DNA of 31,072 nucleotides from an uncultured Lachnospiraceae bacterium (GTDB lineage Bacteria; Bacillota; Clostridia; Lachnospirales; Lachnospiraceae). The stretch is taken from contig CAJUQB010000058.1 of assembly GCA_910588285.1 (NCBI GenBank), positions 1 through 31,072 on the forward strand. Reading direction: 5' to 3'. Both the position numbers and the translations under genes were made by a program. Each line of letters begins with the position of its first letter. Position 1 is the first letter of the stretch. Shown one piece after another: positions 24,829-31,072 of this stretch. The notes under the pieces were generated by a model. The model searched no databases and had not been told where the DNA came from. It saw only the letters and a program-made list of their open reading frames with translations.

Positions 24829-25893
24829 ATGGGAATTCTGAATTATTACCAGAAGAAAAAAGTACTTGTCACCGGCCATACCGGCTTTAAGGGCAGCTGG
24901 CTCTGTTTCCTGCTGCAGCTTCTTGGGGCGGATGTCGTTGGCTATGCCCTGCCGCCCCAGGGGGAGGAAGCCCTCTTCACCATTGCAGGGATTGGAGCCC
25001 ATATGCATTCCATAGAAGGTGACATCCGGGATCTGGACCGCCTGAAACAGGTGTTTGAAGAATCCCTCCCGGAGGTTGTCTTCCACCTGGCCGCCCAGCC
25101 CATTGTCCGGGCCGGCTATGAGGATCCGGTTTCCACCTATGAAACAAATGTCCTTGGGACAGTCAATCTCCTGGAATGTGTCCGGAAAGTAATGGGTGTA
25201 AGGTCTGTTTTGAATGTCACGACAGATAAGGTCTACGAGAACCGGGAATGGGCATGGGGATACCGGGAGACCGATACGCTGGACGGCTATGACCCCTATT
25301 CCAACAGCAAGTCCTGTTCGGAGCTGGTGACCCACAGCTACAAGAGCTCCTTTTTGGATGCCATGGGCATCCCGGTATCCACGGCACGGGCCGGGAATGT
25401 CATCGGCGGCGGGGACTTTGCCAGGGACCGGATTATTCCGGACTGCATCCGCGCGGCTATGGCAGGGGAGAAGATTCTGGTACGCAATCCCTATTCCATC
25501 CGGCCCTTCCAGCATGTGCTGGAGCCCCTGTGGGCCTATCTGATGATCGCAGCCCTGCAGGCGCAGGATGCATCAAAGCAGGGCTGCTACAACGTAGGGC
25601 CTGGGGAACATGACTGCATAACCGTAGGGACCCTGACAGACCTGTTCTGCCAGGCCTGGGGGGAGGGAGCCTCTTGGGAAAATGTCCATGACGGAGGGCC
25701 CCACGAGGCGTCCTTCTTAAAGCTGGACTGCTCCCGGATCCGGCAGGCCATTGGCTGGCAGCCCCGTTGGGATATCCAAAAGGCAGTGGAAAAGACCGTG
25801 GAATGGGCCAAGGCCTACCGGGACGGGAAGGACATCCGGGCATGTATGGAGGATCAGGCCAGGGAGTTCATGGCCCTGCGGCAGAAGCCCTAG
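24829..25893 (+). CDS. rfbG: CDP-glucose 4,6-dehydratase
   Basis: Extended SDR enzyme of 354 residues converting CDP-D-glucose to CDP-4-keto-6-deoxy-D-glucose. Diagnostic features are VTGHTGFKGSWL (G16-G22), the TTDKVYEN motif (T131-T132-D133-K134) and YSNSK (Y157, K161), together with ARAGNVIGGGDFARDRIIPD and RPFQHVLEPL, which are characteristic of RfbG. The length matches the family. GGAGGA lies nine bases before the ATG. It is the first of three genes making CDP-4-keto-3,6-dideoxyhexose (order G, F, H). The 109-base gap after it begins with a near-copy of its own 3' coding sequence. Confidence 0.95.
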   Translation: MGILNYYQKKKVLVTGHTGFKGSWLCFLLQLLGADVVGYALPPQGEEALFTIAGIGAHMHSIEGDIRDLDRLKQVFEESLPEVVFHLAAQPIVRAGYEDPVSTYETNVLGTVNLLECVRKVMGVRSVLNVTTDKVYENREWAWGYRETDTLDGYDPYSNSKSCSELVTHSYKSSFLDAMGIPVSTARAGNVIGGGDFARDRIIPDCIRAAMAGEKILVRNPYSIRPFQHVLEPLWAYLMIAALQAQDASKQGCYNVGPGEHDCITVGTLTDLFCQAWGEGASWENVHDGGPHEASFLKLDCSRIRQAIGWQPRWDIQKAVEKTVEWAKAYRDGKDIRACMEDQAREFMALRQKP

Positions 25894-25922
25894 ACCGTGG
25901 AATAGGCCAAGGCATACCGGAA
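25893..25922 (+). repeat. Near-copy of rfbG 3' coding sequence in the intergenic gap
   Basis: The 30 bases starting at the last base of the rfbG stop codon match 25794-25823 inside rfbG at 27 of 30 positions, exactly 99 bases (33 codons) apart and therefore in the same frame. Translated, the copy reads TVE-stop-AKAYR against TVEWAKAYR. Similarity fades after that. It looks like an old tandem duplication that has decayed behind the stop codon. Confidence 0.75.
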
Positions 25923-26002
25923 TAAGGCCCCGGGAAAAAGAGCCATATCCGTGACAGAGCATCCCACAGGCACAGGGCCCGGGGCAGGAAAAGGGGAATC
26001 AT

Positions 26003-26773
26003 ATGAAAGCAGTGATCTTAGCAGGGGGAAAGGGAACGCGGATCAGCGAGGAATCCCGGGTACGCCCCAAGCCCATGGTGGAGATCGGCGGGAAGCCGAT
26101 CCTGTGGCACATCATGCGCCAGTATGCCGCATACGGCTTTACGGAGTTTGTCATCTGCTGCGGCTACAAGGGCCACATGATCAAGGAATATTTTGTGAAT
26201 TACTACCAGAACAACAGCCAGCTGGAAATCCGCCTAAAGGACCAGGGGGTGCAGGTGCTGGCCAGGCGCAGCGAGCCCTGGAGGGTGACCCTGGTGGACA
26301 CGGGGCTTGAGACCCTGACTGCCGGAAGGCTCCTGCGGGTGCGGGAATACCTGGGGGAGGAGCCCTTCTTCTTAACCTATGGGGACGGGGTCTCGGATGT
26401 GGATATCGGAAAGCTTCTTGCTTTCCATCAGGAGCAGGGGAAGGCCGTGACCATCTCCACCACCCAGCCGGAGGGGCGGTTCGGCGCCCTGCAGCTGGAT
26501 GCAGCAGGAAGCCGCGTTCTGGGCTTCAAGGAGAAGGCTAGGGCAGACCAGGCCTTTGTGAACATTGGGTTCATGGTGATGGAGCCTGACATATACCAGT
26601 ACCTGGGGGACGGCAGCATGATGCTGGAGGCAGGGCCCTTTGAGCGGCTGGCGGCGGAGGGGCAGATGGCTGCCTACCGGCATGAAGGGTTCTGGTCGCC
26701 CATGGACAACATCCATGACCGGGAATATCTGGAGAAGCTGTGGGAGGCCGGGGAGGCGCCCTGGCGGGTATAG
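26003..26773 (+). CDS. rfbF: Glucose-1-phosphate cytidylyltransferase
   Basis: Makes CDP-D-glucose from CTP and glucose 1-phosphate, the entry step to CDP-dideoxyhexoses. All signature elements are intact in 256 residues: LAGGKGTRISEES (G8-R13), KPMVEIGGKPILWHIM, YGDGVSDVD (D128, D132), GRFGALQL, GFKEKA and HEGFWSPMDN. Family length is about 257. AAGGGG lies upstream of the ATG. It is paralogous to the degenerate copy at 21580, which aligns residue for residue over both ends. The 3' end of the gene is followed by two diverged copies of its own last 16 codons. Confidence 0.94.
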   Translation: MKAVILAGGKGTRISEESRVRPKPMVEIGGKPILWHIMRQYAAYGFTEFVICCGYKGHMIKEYFVNYYQNNSQLEIRLKDQGVQVLARRSEPWRVTLVDTGLETLTAGRLLRVREYLGEEPFFLTYGDGVSDVDIGKLLAFHQEQGKAVTISTTQPEGRFGALQLDAAGSRVLGFKEKARADQAFVNIGFMVMEPDIYQYLGDGSMMLEAGPFERLAAEGQMAAYRHEGFWSPMDNIHDREYLEKLWEAGEAPWRV

Positions 26774-26867
26774 GCGGCAGGAAAGCTGCAGGGCGCAGGG
26801 AAAATGCCTTGGACGGGTATACCTGAAAAAGCTGCGGGGCGCAGGAAAGACGCCCTGGCGGCAGAAC
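26721..26867 (+). repeat. Three diverged tandem copies of the rfbF 3' end
   Basis: A unit of 46-48 bases occurs three times: once inside rfbF (ending at the stop) and twice in the gap behind it. The shared core AAGCTG sits at 26735, 26783 and 26829. Translated in the matching frames, the copies read YLEKLWEAGEAPWRV, GKLQGAGKMPWTG and YLKKLRGAGKTPWRQ. Conservation of the protein-like pattern, across different frames, indicates duplicated coding sequence rather than a simple DNA repeat. Confidence 0.75.
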
Positions 26868-26887
26868 AGAAAGAAAGGGAATTGACC

Positions 26888-28237
26888 ATGTTTGAGCATA
26901 TGACAGAAACAGAAGCAAGAAAAGAGCTCCTCTCCCTGGTAGGGGAATACTACAGCCGCTACCACCAAAAGGAAGGGGGCTATCAGGAGGGGGACCGGAT
27001 CCCCTACGCTTCCCGTGTCTATGGCCGGGAGGAGATGGAGAACCTGGTGGACAGCGCCCTGGAATTCTGGCTGACTTCCGGGCGGTATACGGAGCAGTTT
27101 GAACAGGGGCTGGCAGAATATATCGGGGTCAGGCACTGTTCCCTGGTGAATTCCGGCTCCTCTGCCAACCTTTTGGCCTTCATGGCCTTAACCTCCCCTC
27201 TGCTGGGGGAGCGTCAGATCAGGCGGGGGGATGAGGTAATCACCGTGGCGGCAGGCTTCCCCACCACGGTGACGCCCTGCATCCAGTATGGGGCAGTCCC
27301 GGTATTTGTGGATGTTACCATCCCCCAGTACAACCTGGATGTCAGCCGGCTGGAGGATGCGCTGTCGGAAAAGACAAAGGCCGTCATGGCGGCCCATACC
27401 CTTGGGAATCCCTTTGACCTTGGGGCAGTGCGGAAGTTCTGCGACCGGCATGGGCTGTGGCTGGTGGAGGACAACTGCGACGCCCTGGGGAGCGAGTACT
27501 GCCTGGACGGCATCTGGAAGAAAACCGGGAGCATTGGGGATATCGGAACCAGCAGCTTTTACCCGCCCCACCACATGACCATGGGGGAGGGGGGAGCCGT
27601 GTATACAGACAGCCCGCTGCTGCATAAAATCATCCGTTCCCTGCGGGACTGGGGGCGTGACTGCATGTGCCCCTCTGGACAGGACAACCTGTGCGGCCAC
27701 CGGTTTGACCGGCAGTACGGGGAACTGCCATTGGGGTATGACCACAAGTATGTGTATTCCCATTTCGGGTATAACCTGAAGGCCACGGACCTGCAGGCGG
27801 CCATTGGGTGTGCCCAGCTGGAGCGTCTGCCGCATTTTGTCCGGCGCAGGCAGGAGAACTTCCAGAGGCTGAAAAGCCGGCTTGTGGAAATGGGTCTTAA
27901 GGAACAGCTGATCCTGCCGGAGGCATGCCAGAATTCGCATCCGTCCTGGTTCGGGTTTTTGGCCACCTGCCGGGAGGGGGTAGATAAAAACAAGGTTGTC
28001 ACCTACCTGGAAAGCCATGGAATCCAGACCCGGATGCTGTTTTCCGGGAACCTGATCAAGCAGCCCTGTTTTGACGGGATGCGCAGGGAGAAGCGTGGAT
28101 ACCGGGTAGCCGGGGATCTGAAAAATACGGACCGGATCATGGAGAGGAGCTTCTGGGTGGGGGTATACCCGGGGATGACGGATGAGATGGTGGATTATAT
28201 GGCGCAGATGATGGGGGAGGCAGTGGGAATTCTATAA
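26888..28237 (+). CDS. rfbH: CDP-4-keto-6-deoxyglucose 3-dehydratase (E1)
   Basis: PMP- and [2Fe-2S]-dependent dehydratase (449 residues) of the aminotransferase fold; removes the C3 hydroxyl in CDP-3,6-dideoxyhexose synthesis. SFYPPHHMTMGEGGA has HH (H228-H229) where aminotransferases carry the PLP lysine, the hallmark of E1. The cluster ligands follow the known E1 pattern C-X1-C-X7-C (C259, C261, C269), with an upstream Cys (C197) 61 residues earlier, compared with 57 in Yersinia E1. ATG 26888 is preferred (AAGGGA eight bases upstream, close to family length 437); the open frame reaching 26804 consists of duplicated rfbF 3' sequence. The partner E3 flavin/iron-sulfur reductase is not in the window. 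It is the last + strand gene; no strong terminator is visible before the convergent gene. Confidence 0.93.
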   Translation: MFEHMTETEARKELLSLVGEYYSRYHQKEGGYQEGDRIPYASRVYGREEMENLVDSALEFWLTSGRYTEQFEQGLAEYIGVRHCSLVNSGSSANLLAFMALTSPLLGERQIRRGDEVITVAAGFPTTVTPCIQYGAVPVFVDVTIPQYNLDVSRLEDALSEKTKAVMAAHTLGNPFDLGAVRKFCDRHGLWLVEDNCDALGSEYCLDGIWKKTGSIGDIGTSSFYPPHHMTMGEGGAVYTDSPLLHKIIRSLRDWGRDCMCPSGQDNLCGHRFDRQYGELPLGYDHKYVYSHFGYNLKATDLQAAIGCAQLERLPHFVRRRQENFQRLKSRLVEMGLKEQLILPEACQNSHPSWFGFLATCREGVDKNKVVTYLESHGIQTRMLFSGNLIKQPCFDGMRREKRGYRVAGDLKNTDRIMERSFWVGVYPGMTDEMVDYMAQMMGEAVGIL

Positions 28238-28297
28238 TAATTCTTATTAATAAATCATCAAGAAGGAAAAAAGGATGTGCCTCTATCAATGATACAT

Positions 28298-29590
28298 TTA
28301 TCTGCCACAGCACTTCTTATATTTCTTACCGCTCCCGCAGGGGCAAGGATCATTCCTCCCCACCTTAGGCTGGATCCGTTTATAGGTCTCAGTCCCATCG
28401 TATACATAACTGGGCTCCTTTTGATCCCGCAGGGCCTTTTGGTAAGCCTCTTCCATGGAAGCGCGTATTTCGTCCATGCCTTTCCCCGAGTAGTATGGTG
28501 CCAGGAACTTCAGGCGCTTGTCGGCTGCATCCTGGACATCCCTGCCTATCTCTGCCAGGAACCCTTCGACCGTCCGATAGTTGTAGGGGAATGCTTTGCG
28601 GATATATTCTAATTCATCTGGGTGCTCTGGAGCATAGCGGCAAAGATACCATTCATAAACAGCCAGGCGCACCTGGAGCTTGGGGTTTTCGGAAAGGGTT
28701 CCGGCTTGCTCCGCGCGCTGTGCCTGAATAGAAAATGCCATAAATGCCTCCAGCATAGCATTGATGTTCCGGTCATCGTGTATGCGCTGGATCTCCAATG
28801 CGGAAAATCCGCTCTCTAAAGTGAGAAGGTACGGCTGCTCTGTAAGGTATCGCCCATCCCGAATATGCTCAATAAATCTTTTGAACAGAGGCTGGAAATC
28901 CTGTATTGTAAGGTAATTGCTCAATAAATATATCGTGTCTGCCAGGTGAGCCTGCATTTCAGAATCCATTGCGGCCGCCTCCAAAAATTTCCAATAGGAT
29001 TCCATATCCTTCTGGAAAAGCCCATTTCCGGTCTCAAGATCTAAAATAAAAAGGTTCTGGTATGCGCCGTCAACCATAAGAGCAGAGAATAACTTTCCAG
29101 TCAGTTCAAAATACTCCGTCTCCTTGGCGAAGACCTCCCTTGCAGGTTCCATTTTACCAAGCATCATCAATGCATCCCCAAAGGAGGTATAAAAAAACGG
29201 GATATATTTTTCCAGCGGATAGTGCTTCTCCAATATTTCCACAGCACGCTCAAAATCACCGATCGCATGGAAGACCATGCCGTAGCGGATATCATATTCC
29301 GGATGATCCGGATATTCTGTAGCTAACCTCTCATATATTTCCAAAGCATTTTCCCAATCCTGCTCCGAAAAGTAACATTGCCCGCGCATGTCCCGAATAT
29401 CCAAAACATCCGTCTTTGCAAGCAATTCGTCACACAATGCCCCGGCACGCTGATAATCCTCCTGGAAATATGCCCGCATCGCATCCTCTGCCTGTTTCTG
29501 CAAATGAACAGGAAATTGCTGAAGATATTCCTGCAGGAGCAGGTTAAGCTCTTCCTCTGTAGGATTTTCTGTTGTAATTATTTTCACCAT
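28298..29590 (-). CDS. TPR-repeat protein with C-terminal SEC-C zinc motif
   Basis: Cytoplasmic protein of 430 residues. The N-terminal half contains TPR-like helical pairs (AEDAMRAYFQEDYQRAGALCDELL; QDWENALEIYERLATEYPDHPEYDIRYGMVFHAIGDFERAVEILEK). The middle is helical and unassigned. The last 15 residues form a SEC-C motif, PCPCGSGKKYKKCC (C416, C418, C427, C428), a zinc-binding tail first known from SecA that binds SecB or ribosomes. Proteins of this layout are common in Lachnospiraceae but have no settled function. The AGGAGA site lies five bases before the ATG. It is convergent with rfbH and probably co-transcribed with the small gene upstream on the same strand. A flagellar role is not indicated. 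Confidence 0.85.
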   Translation of the reverse strand: MVKIITTENPTEEELNLLLQEYLQQFPVHLQKQAEDAMRAYFQEDYQRAGALCDELLAKTDVLDIRDMRGQCYFSEQDWENALEIYERLATEYPDHPEYDIRYGMVFHAIGDFERAVEILEKHYPLEKYIPFFYTSFGDALMMLGKMEPAREVFAKETEYFELTGKLFSALMVDGAYQNLFILDLETGNGLFQKDMESYWKFLEAAAMDSEMQAHLADTIYLLSNYLTIQDFQPLFKRFIEHIRDGRYLTEQPYLLTLESGFSALEIQRIHDDRNINAMLEAFMAFSIQAQRAEQAGTLSENPKLQVRLAVYEWYLCRYAPEHPDELEYIRKAFPYNYRTVEGFLAEIGRDVQDAADKRLKFLAPYYSGKGMDEIRASMEEAYQKALRDQKEPSYVYDGTETYKRIQPKVGRNDPCPCGSGKKYKKCCGR

Positions 29591-29658
29591 AATGATCTCC
29601 TGTTGTATAGTTTTATAAAGAATTCTGCAAACATTGTAACACCGATGCTGATTTTACG

Positions 29659-29847
29659 CTATTCTTTGATCATATCAAGCTCTGTCAGATTTACCCCCAG
29701 ACTTGATAATGTAACCTTCAGCTCCAGATATCTCTTGTACATTGACCGGTAGGTGTCCGGAGCAACCTCTTTAATGGGGAGCATCCAATCTTGTAATCTT
29801 GAAAATTCACTAATACAATCCTTGATAATATCCGCTGCACTTGGCAT
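29659..29847 (-). CDS. Small hypothetical protein (62 residues)
   Basis: Not recognised. It is supported as a gene by a strong ribosome site (AAGGTGG, + strand 29855-29861), a plausible promoter upstream, and its place 68 bases ahead of the co-directional TPR/SEC-C gene. The sequence is mostly helical and soluble (DIIKDCISEFSRLQDW ... MYKRYLELKVTLSSLGVNLTELDMIKE). It could be a small partner of the TPR protein; no domain is visible. Confidence 0.65.
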   Translation of the reverse strand: MPSAADIIKDCISEFSRLQDWMLPIKEVAPDTYRSMYKRYLELKVTLSSLGVNLTELDMIKE

Positions 29848-29889
29848 ATCGTCACCACCTTTTCATAAAACATATCTTCTGCTATTTCT

Positions 29890-29918
29890 ATTATAGCAGT
29901 CAACTCATATTCCGTAAA
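29890..29918 (-). promoter_or_regulatory. Probable sigma-A promoter of the 62-residue gene, with an inverted repeat over the -10
   Basis: Read on the - strand: TTTACG (+ strand 29913-29918), 17 bases, TATAAT (29890-29895). The expected transcript starts near 29883, about 35 bases before the ATG. A perfect 7-base inverted repeat (CTGCTAT 29879-29885, ATAGCAG 29893-29899) overlaps the -10 and start site and could be an operator. Confidence 0.5.
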
Positions 29919-29940
29919 GCAAATGATGATGTAAAAATTT

Positions 29941-30144
29941 TCAAATCGAAGACGCTGCGGGATTGCCGAATTCCCTTTGAGGTAGCAGAGCTTCAAAAAG
30001 CCTAAAGCACAGTATAAGTGGCTGTTTAGCCGTGATGGACTTGGGAATGGCGACTGTCAATGTCGTCCATTGTACTTATTTTTCCAGAACTCCCTTTGGA
30101 AGGTCTGTGAAGTCTTGTTTTTCTTTACCCAAATCAGTTACAGA
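29941..30144 (-). pseudogene. Decayed reading frame, possible gene remnant
   Basis: On the - strand one frame reads protein-like sequence on both sides of a single TAA (30076-30078): TDLPKGVLEK before it and VAIPKSITAKQPLILCFRL then LLPQREFGNPAASSI after it, ending at TGA 29941-29943. No ATG or ribosome site is visible. It lies between the 62-residue gene and the insertion sequence. I do not recognise the protein. It may be the tail of an older mobile element, or chance. Confidence 0.3.
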
Positions 30145-30206
30145 TTAATATCACTGCCGTTGATTTTTTAACATACAATTATTTAATAACAACCCGTCTT
30201 CCGTCG

Positions 30207-30369
30207 AAGTACCATGAAAATTCCGTAGTTTCTGATTCGCTCTTTTTACCGTCCTGCCTTAACACTCCTGAAAACCCCATATTTACTGGAAAAATTATTG
30301 CCCTTTCTGGGCTTTTTTTATTGCAAAAATTTCCCGGATATGTTATAATGTTGGTACTTCATGGTACTT
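30207..30369. repeat. 12-base inverted repeat flanking the transposase promoter
   Basis: AAGTACCATGAA at 30207-30218 and TTCATGGTACTT at 30358-30369 are perfect inverse complements. Within the right arm region GGTACTT is also directly repeated (30353-30359 and 30363-30369). The right arm ends five bases before the transposase Shine-Dalgarno. A weak hairpin with a T-run (GCCC 30300-30303, GGGC 30309-30312, T 30313-30319) lies between the arms. Confidence 0.6.
30321..30349 (+). promoter_or_regulatory. Sigma-A promoter of the transposase gene
   Basis: TTGCAA at 30321-30326, 17 bases, then a perfect TATAAT at 30344-30349, 38 bases before the transposase ATG. The rest of the 30145-30320 stretch holds no feature that I can support other than the inverted repeat and the weak hairpin. 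Confidence 0.7.
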
Positions 30370-30387
30370 TCCTTAGGAGGGACGATT

Positions 30388-31072
30388 ATGGCATTTTTTT
30401 TAAGACAGGAAAAAAAGAAAAAAGGAACCTATCTGCAAATGTATGATTCCTATTGGGATAAAGAGAAAAAGGAATCCCGCACAAAAAGTGTCATGGCCTT
30501 CGGCTATGTAGATGACCTTATTTCAGATGAACTCCCGGATCCGGTCGCTTATTATAAAGACTTTGTTTCGAAGAAAAATGAAGAGCGGGCAGCATTTCTT
30601 GCGGAAGAATCACGGCCCCGCACCTTTTCTTCCATCATGGAAATGTATGCCGGCCATTTCCTCCTCCACTCTCTTCTGACCGAACTGAATGTGAAAGAAA
30701 CCATCGATATCCTGGCAGCCCAGATGCGTTTCCAGTTCAGCGTTTACGATATGCTGGCCCAATTGATCTATGCCAGGGTAATCGCTCCATGCTCAAAATC
30801 CAAAACCGCATCCTCTGTCTTCCCGCATCTCTATCACAGTGTACCTATTTCGGAAGACCAGGTTTATGACGGCTGCTCCTTTATCGGTGCATCTTACAAA
30901 AAATACATTGAACTCTTTAACCACTGCTATGAGCAGCATTTTAAGAGAAATTTCAGCAGTGTCTTTTTTGACTGCACCAATTATTACTTTGAAATTGACC
31001 TGCCGGCCGAAGACAAACAGAAAGGCCCTTCCAAGGAGAACAGGCATGATCCGATCATCGGACAGGCTCTTC
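30388..31072 (+). CDS. IS1634-family transposase, 5' part, cut by window end
   Basis: Open frame of 228 codons running off the window. It begins MAFFLRQEKKKKGTYLQMYDSYWD and continues KSVMAFGYVDDLI, then FDCTNYYFEID (D195), which is the first catalytic Asp region of IS1634/IS4-type DDE transposases, followed by the expected SKENRHDPIIGQAL. AGGAGG lies seven bases before the ATG and a strong promoter precedes it. Full-length proteins of the family run to more than 500 residues, so about half is missing here. The left terminal repeat was not identified with certainty. The frame is intact as far as it goes. Confidence 0.85.
   Translation, partial: MAFFLRQEKKKKGTYLQMYDSYWDKEKKESRTKSVMAFGYVDDLISDELPDPVAYYKDFVSKKNEERAAFLAEESRPRTFSSIMEMYAGHFLLHSLLTELNVKETIDILAAQMRFQFSVYDMLAQLIYARVIAPCSKSKTASSVFPHLYHSVPISEDQVYDGCSFIGASYKKYIELFNHCYEQHFKRNFSSVFFDCTNYYFEIDLPAEDKQKGPSKENRHDPIIGQAL

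Noticed and set aside
26804..26887. N-terminal extension of RfbH (28 codons)
   Set aside because: The sequence is a diverged copy of the rfbF 3' end, and ATG 26888 has a better-placed ribosome site and gives a family-like length.
1..31072. CRISPR array, tRNA or rRNA genes, toxin-antitoxin or phage-defence island
   Set aside because: No regular repeat-spacer array, no cloverleaf or rRNA signature and no defence-gene set were seen when reading both strands; the only nuclease is the lone Rpn protein.

Overview
This window looks like chromosome of a motile, anaerobic Firmicute, most likely a Lachnospiraceae-type clostridium. The evidence is strong AGGAGG-type ribosome binding sites, a sigma-D (sigma-28) flagellin promoter, a Rpn-type PD-(D/E)XK nuclease with the C-terminal KEG repeats common in that family, and an IS1634-type transposase. 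The species cannot be named from the sequence alone.

Layout. 1-239: non-coding leader with inverted repeats. 240-1265: Rpn-family nuclease, followed by a terminator. 1438-2806: a complete flagellin transcription unit with a sigma-D promoter, a long structured 5' leader carrying a hag-like pair of candidate CsrA sites, the flagellin gene and a strong terminator. 2832-28237: about 25 kb of genes all on the + strand, mostly overlapping or a few bases apart, which I read as a flagellin glycosylation island. 28298-29847: two genes on the - strand (a TPR/SEC-C protein and a 62-residue protein). 29848-30387: non-coding, with a decayed reading frame. 30388 to the window end: the 5' part of an IS1634-like transposase.

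The island begins with a small protein translationally coupled to a Maf/DUF115 motility accessory factor, the class that puts nonulosonic acids on flagellin, and a GT2 glycosyltransferase. A compact GC-rich block follows: a NeuB-family synthase lacking its SAF domain, a KdsC-like phosphatase fused to a GmhA-like isomerase, and an acetolactate-synthase-like ThDP enzyme. This suggests synthesis of an unusual ulosonic acid. An AT-rich block then carries tailoring enzymes: FkbM methyltransferase, radical SAM enzyme, SGNH hydrolase and NodU-type carbamoyltransferase. The rest holds two more radical SAM enzymes, a second FkbM enzyme, an SDR reductase/epimerase, a deoxysugar C-methyltransferase, a degenerate cytidylyltransferase paralogue, a glycosyltransferase-FkbM fusion and a full rfbG-rfbF-rfbH set making CDP-4-keto-3,6-dideoxyhexose.

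Taken together, the locus probably decorates flagellin with a heavily tailored glycan: a ulosonic-acid-like sugar plus a CDP-derived 3,6-dideoxy, possibly branched, sugar, methylated, carbamoylated and acylated or deacylated. A small Rossmann-like module recurs on five different tailoring enzymes and may be a shared substrate-docking domain. Not found in the window: a CMP-ulosonate synthetase and the E3 reductase usually paired with RfbH.
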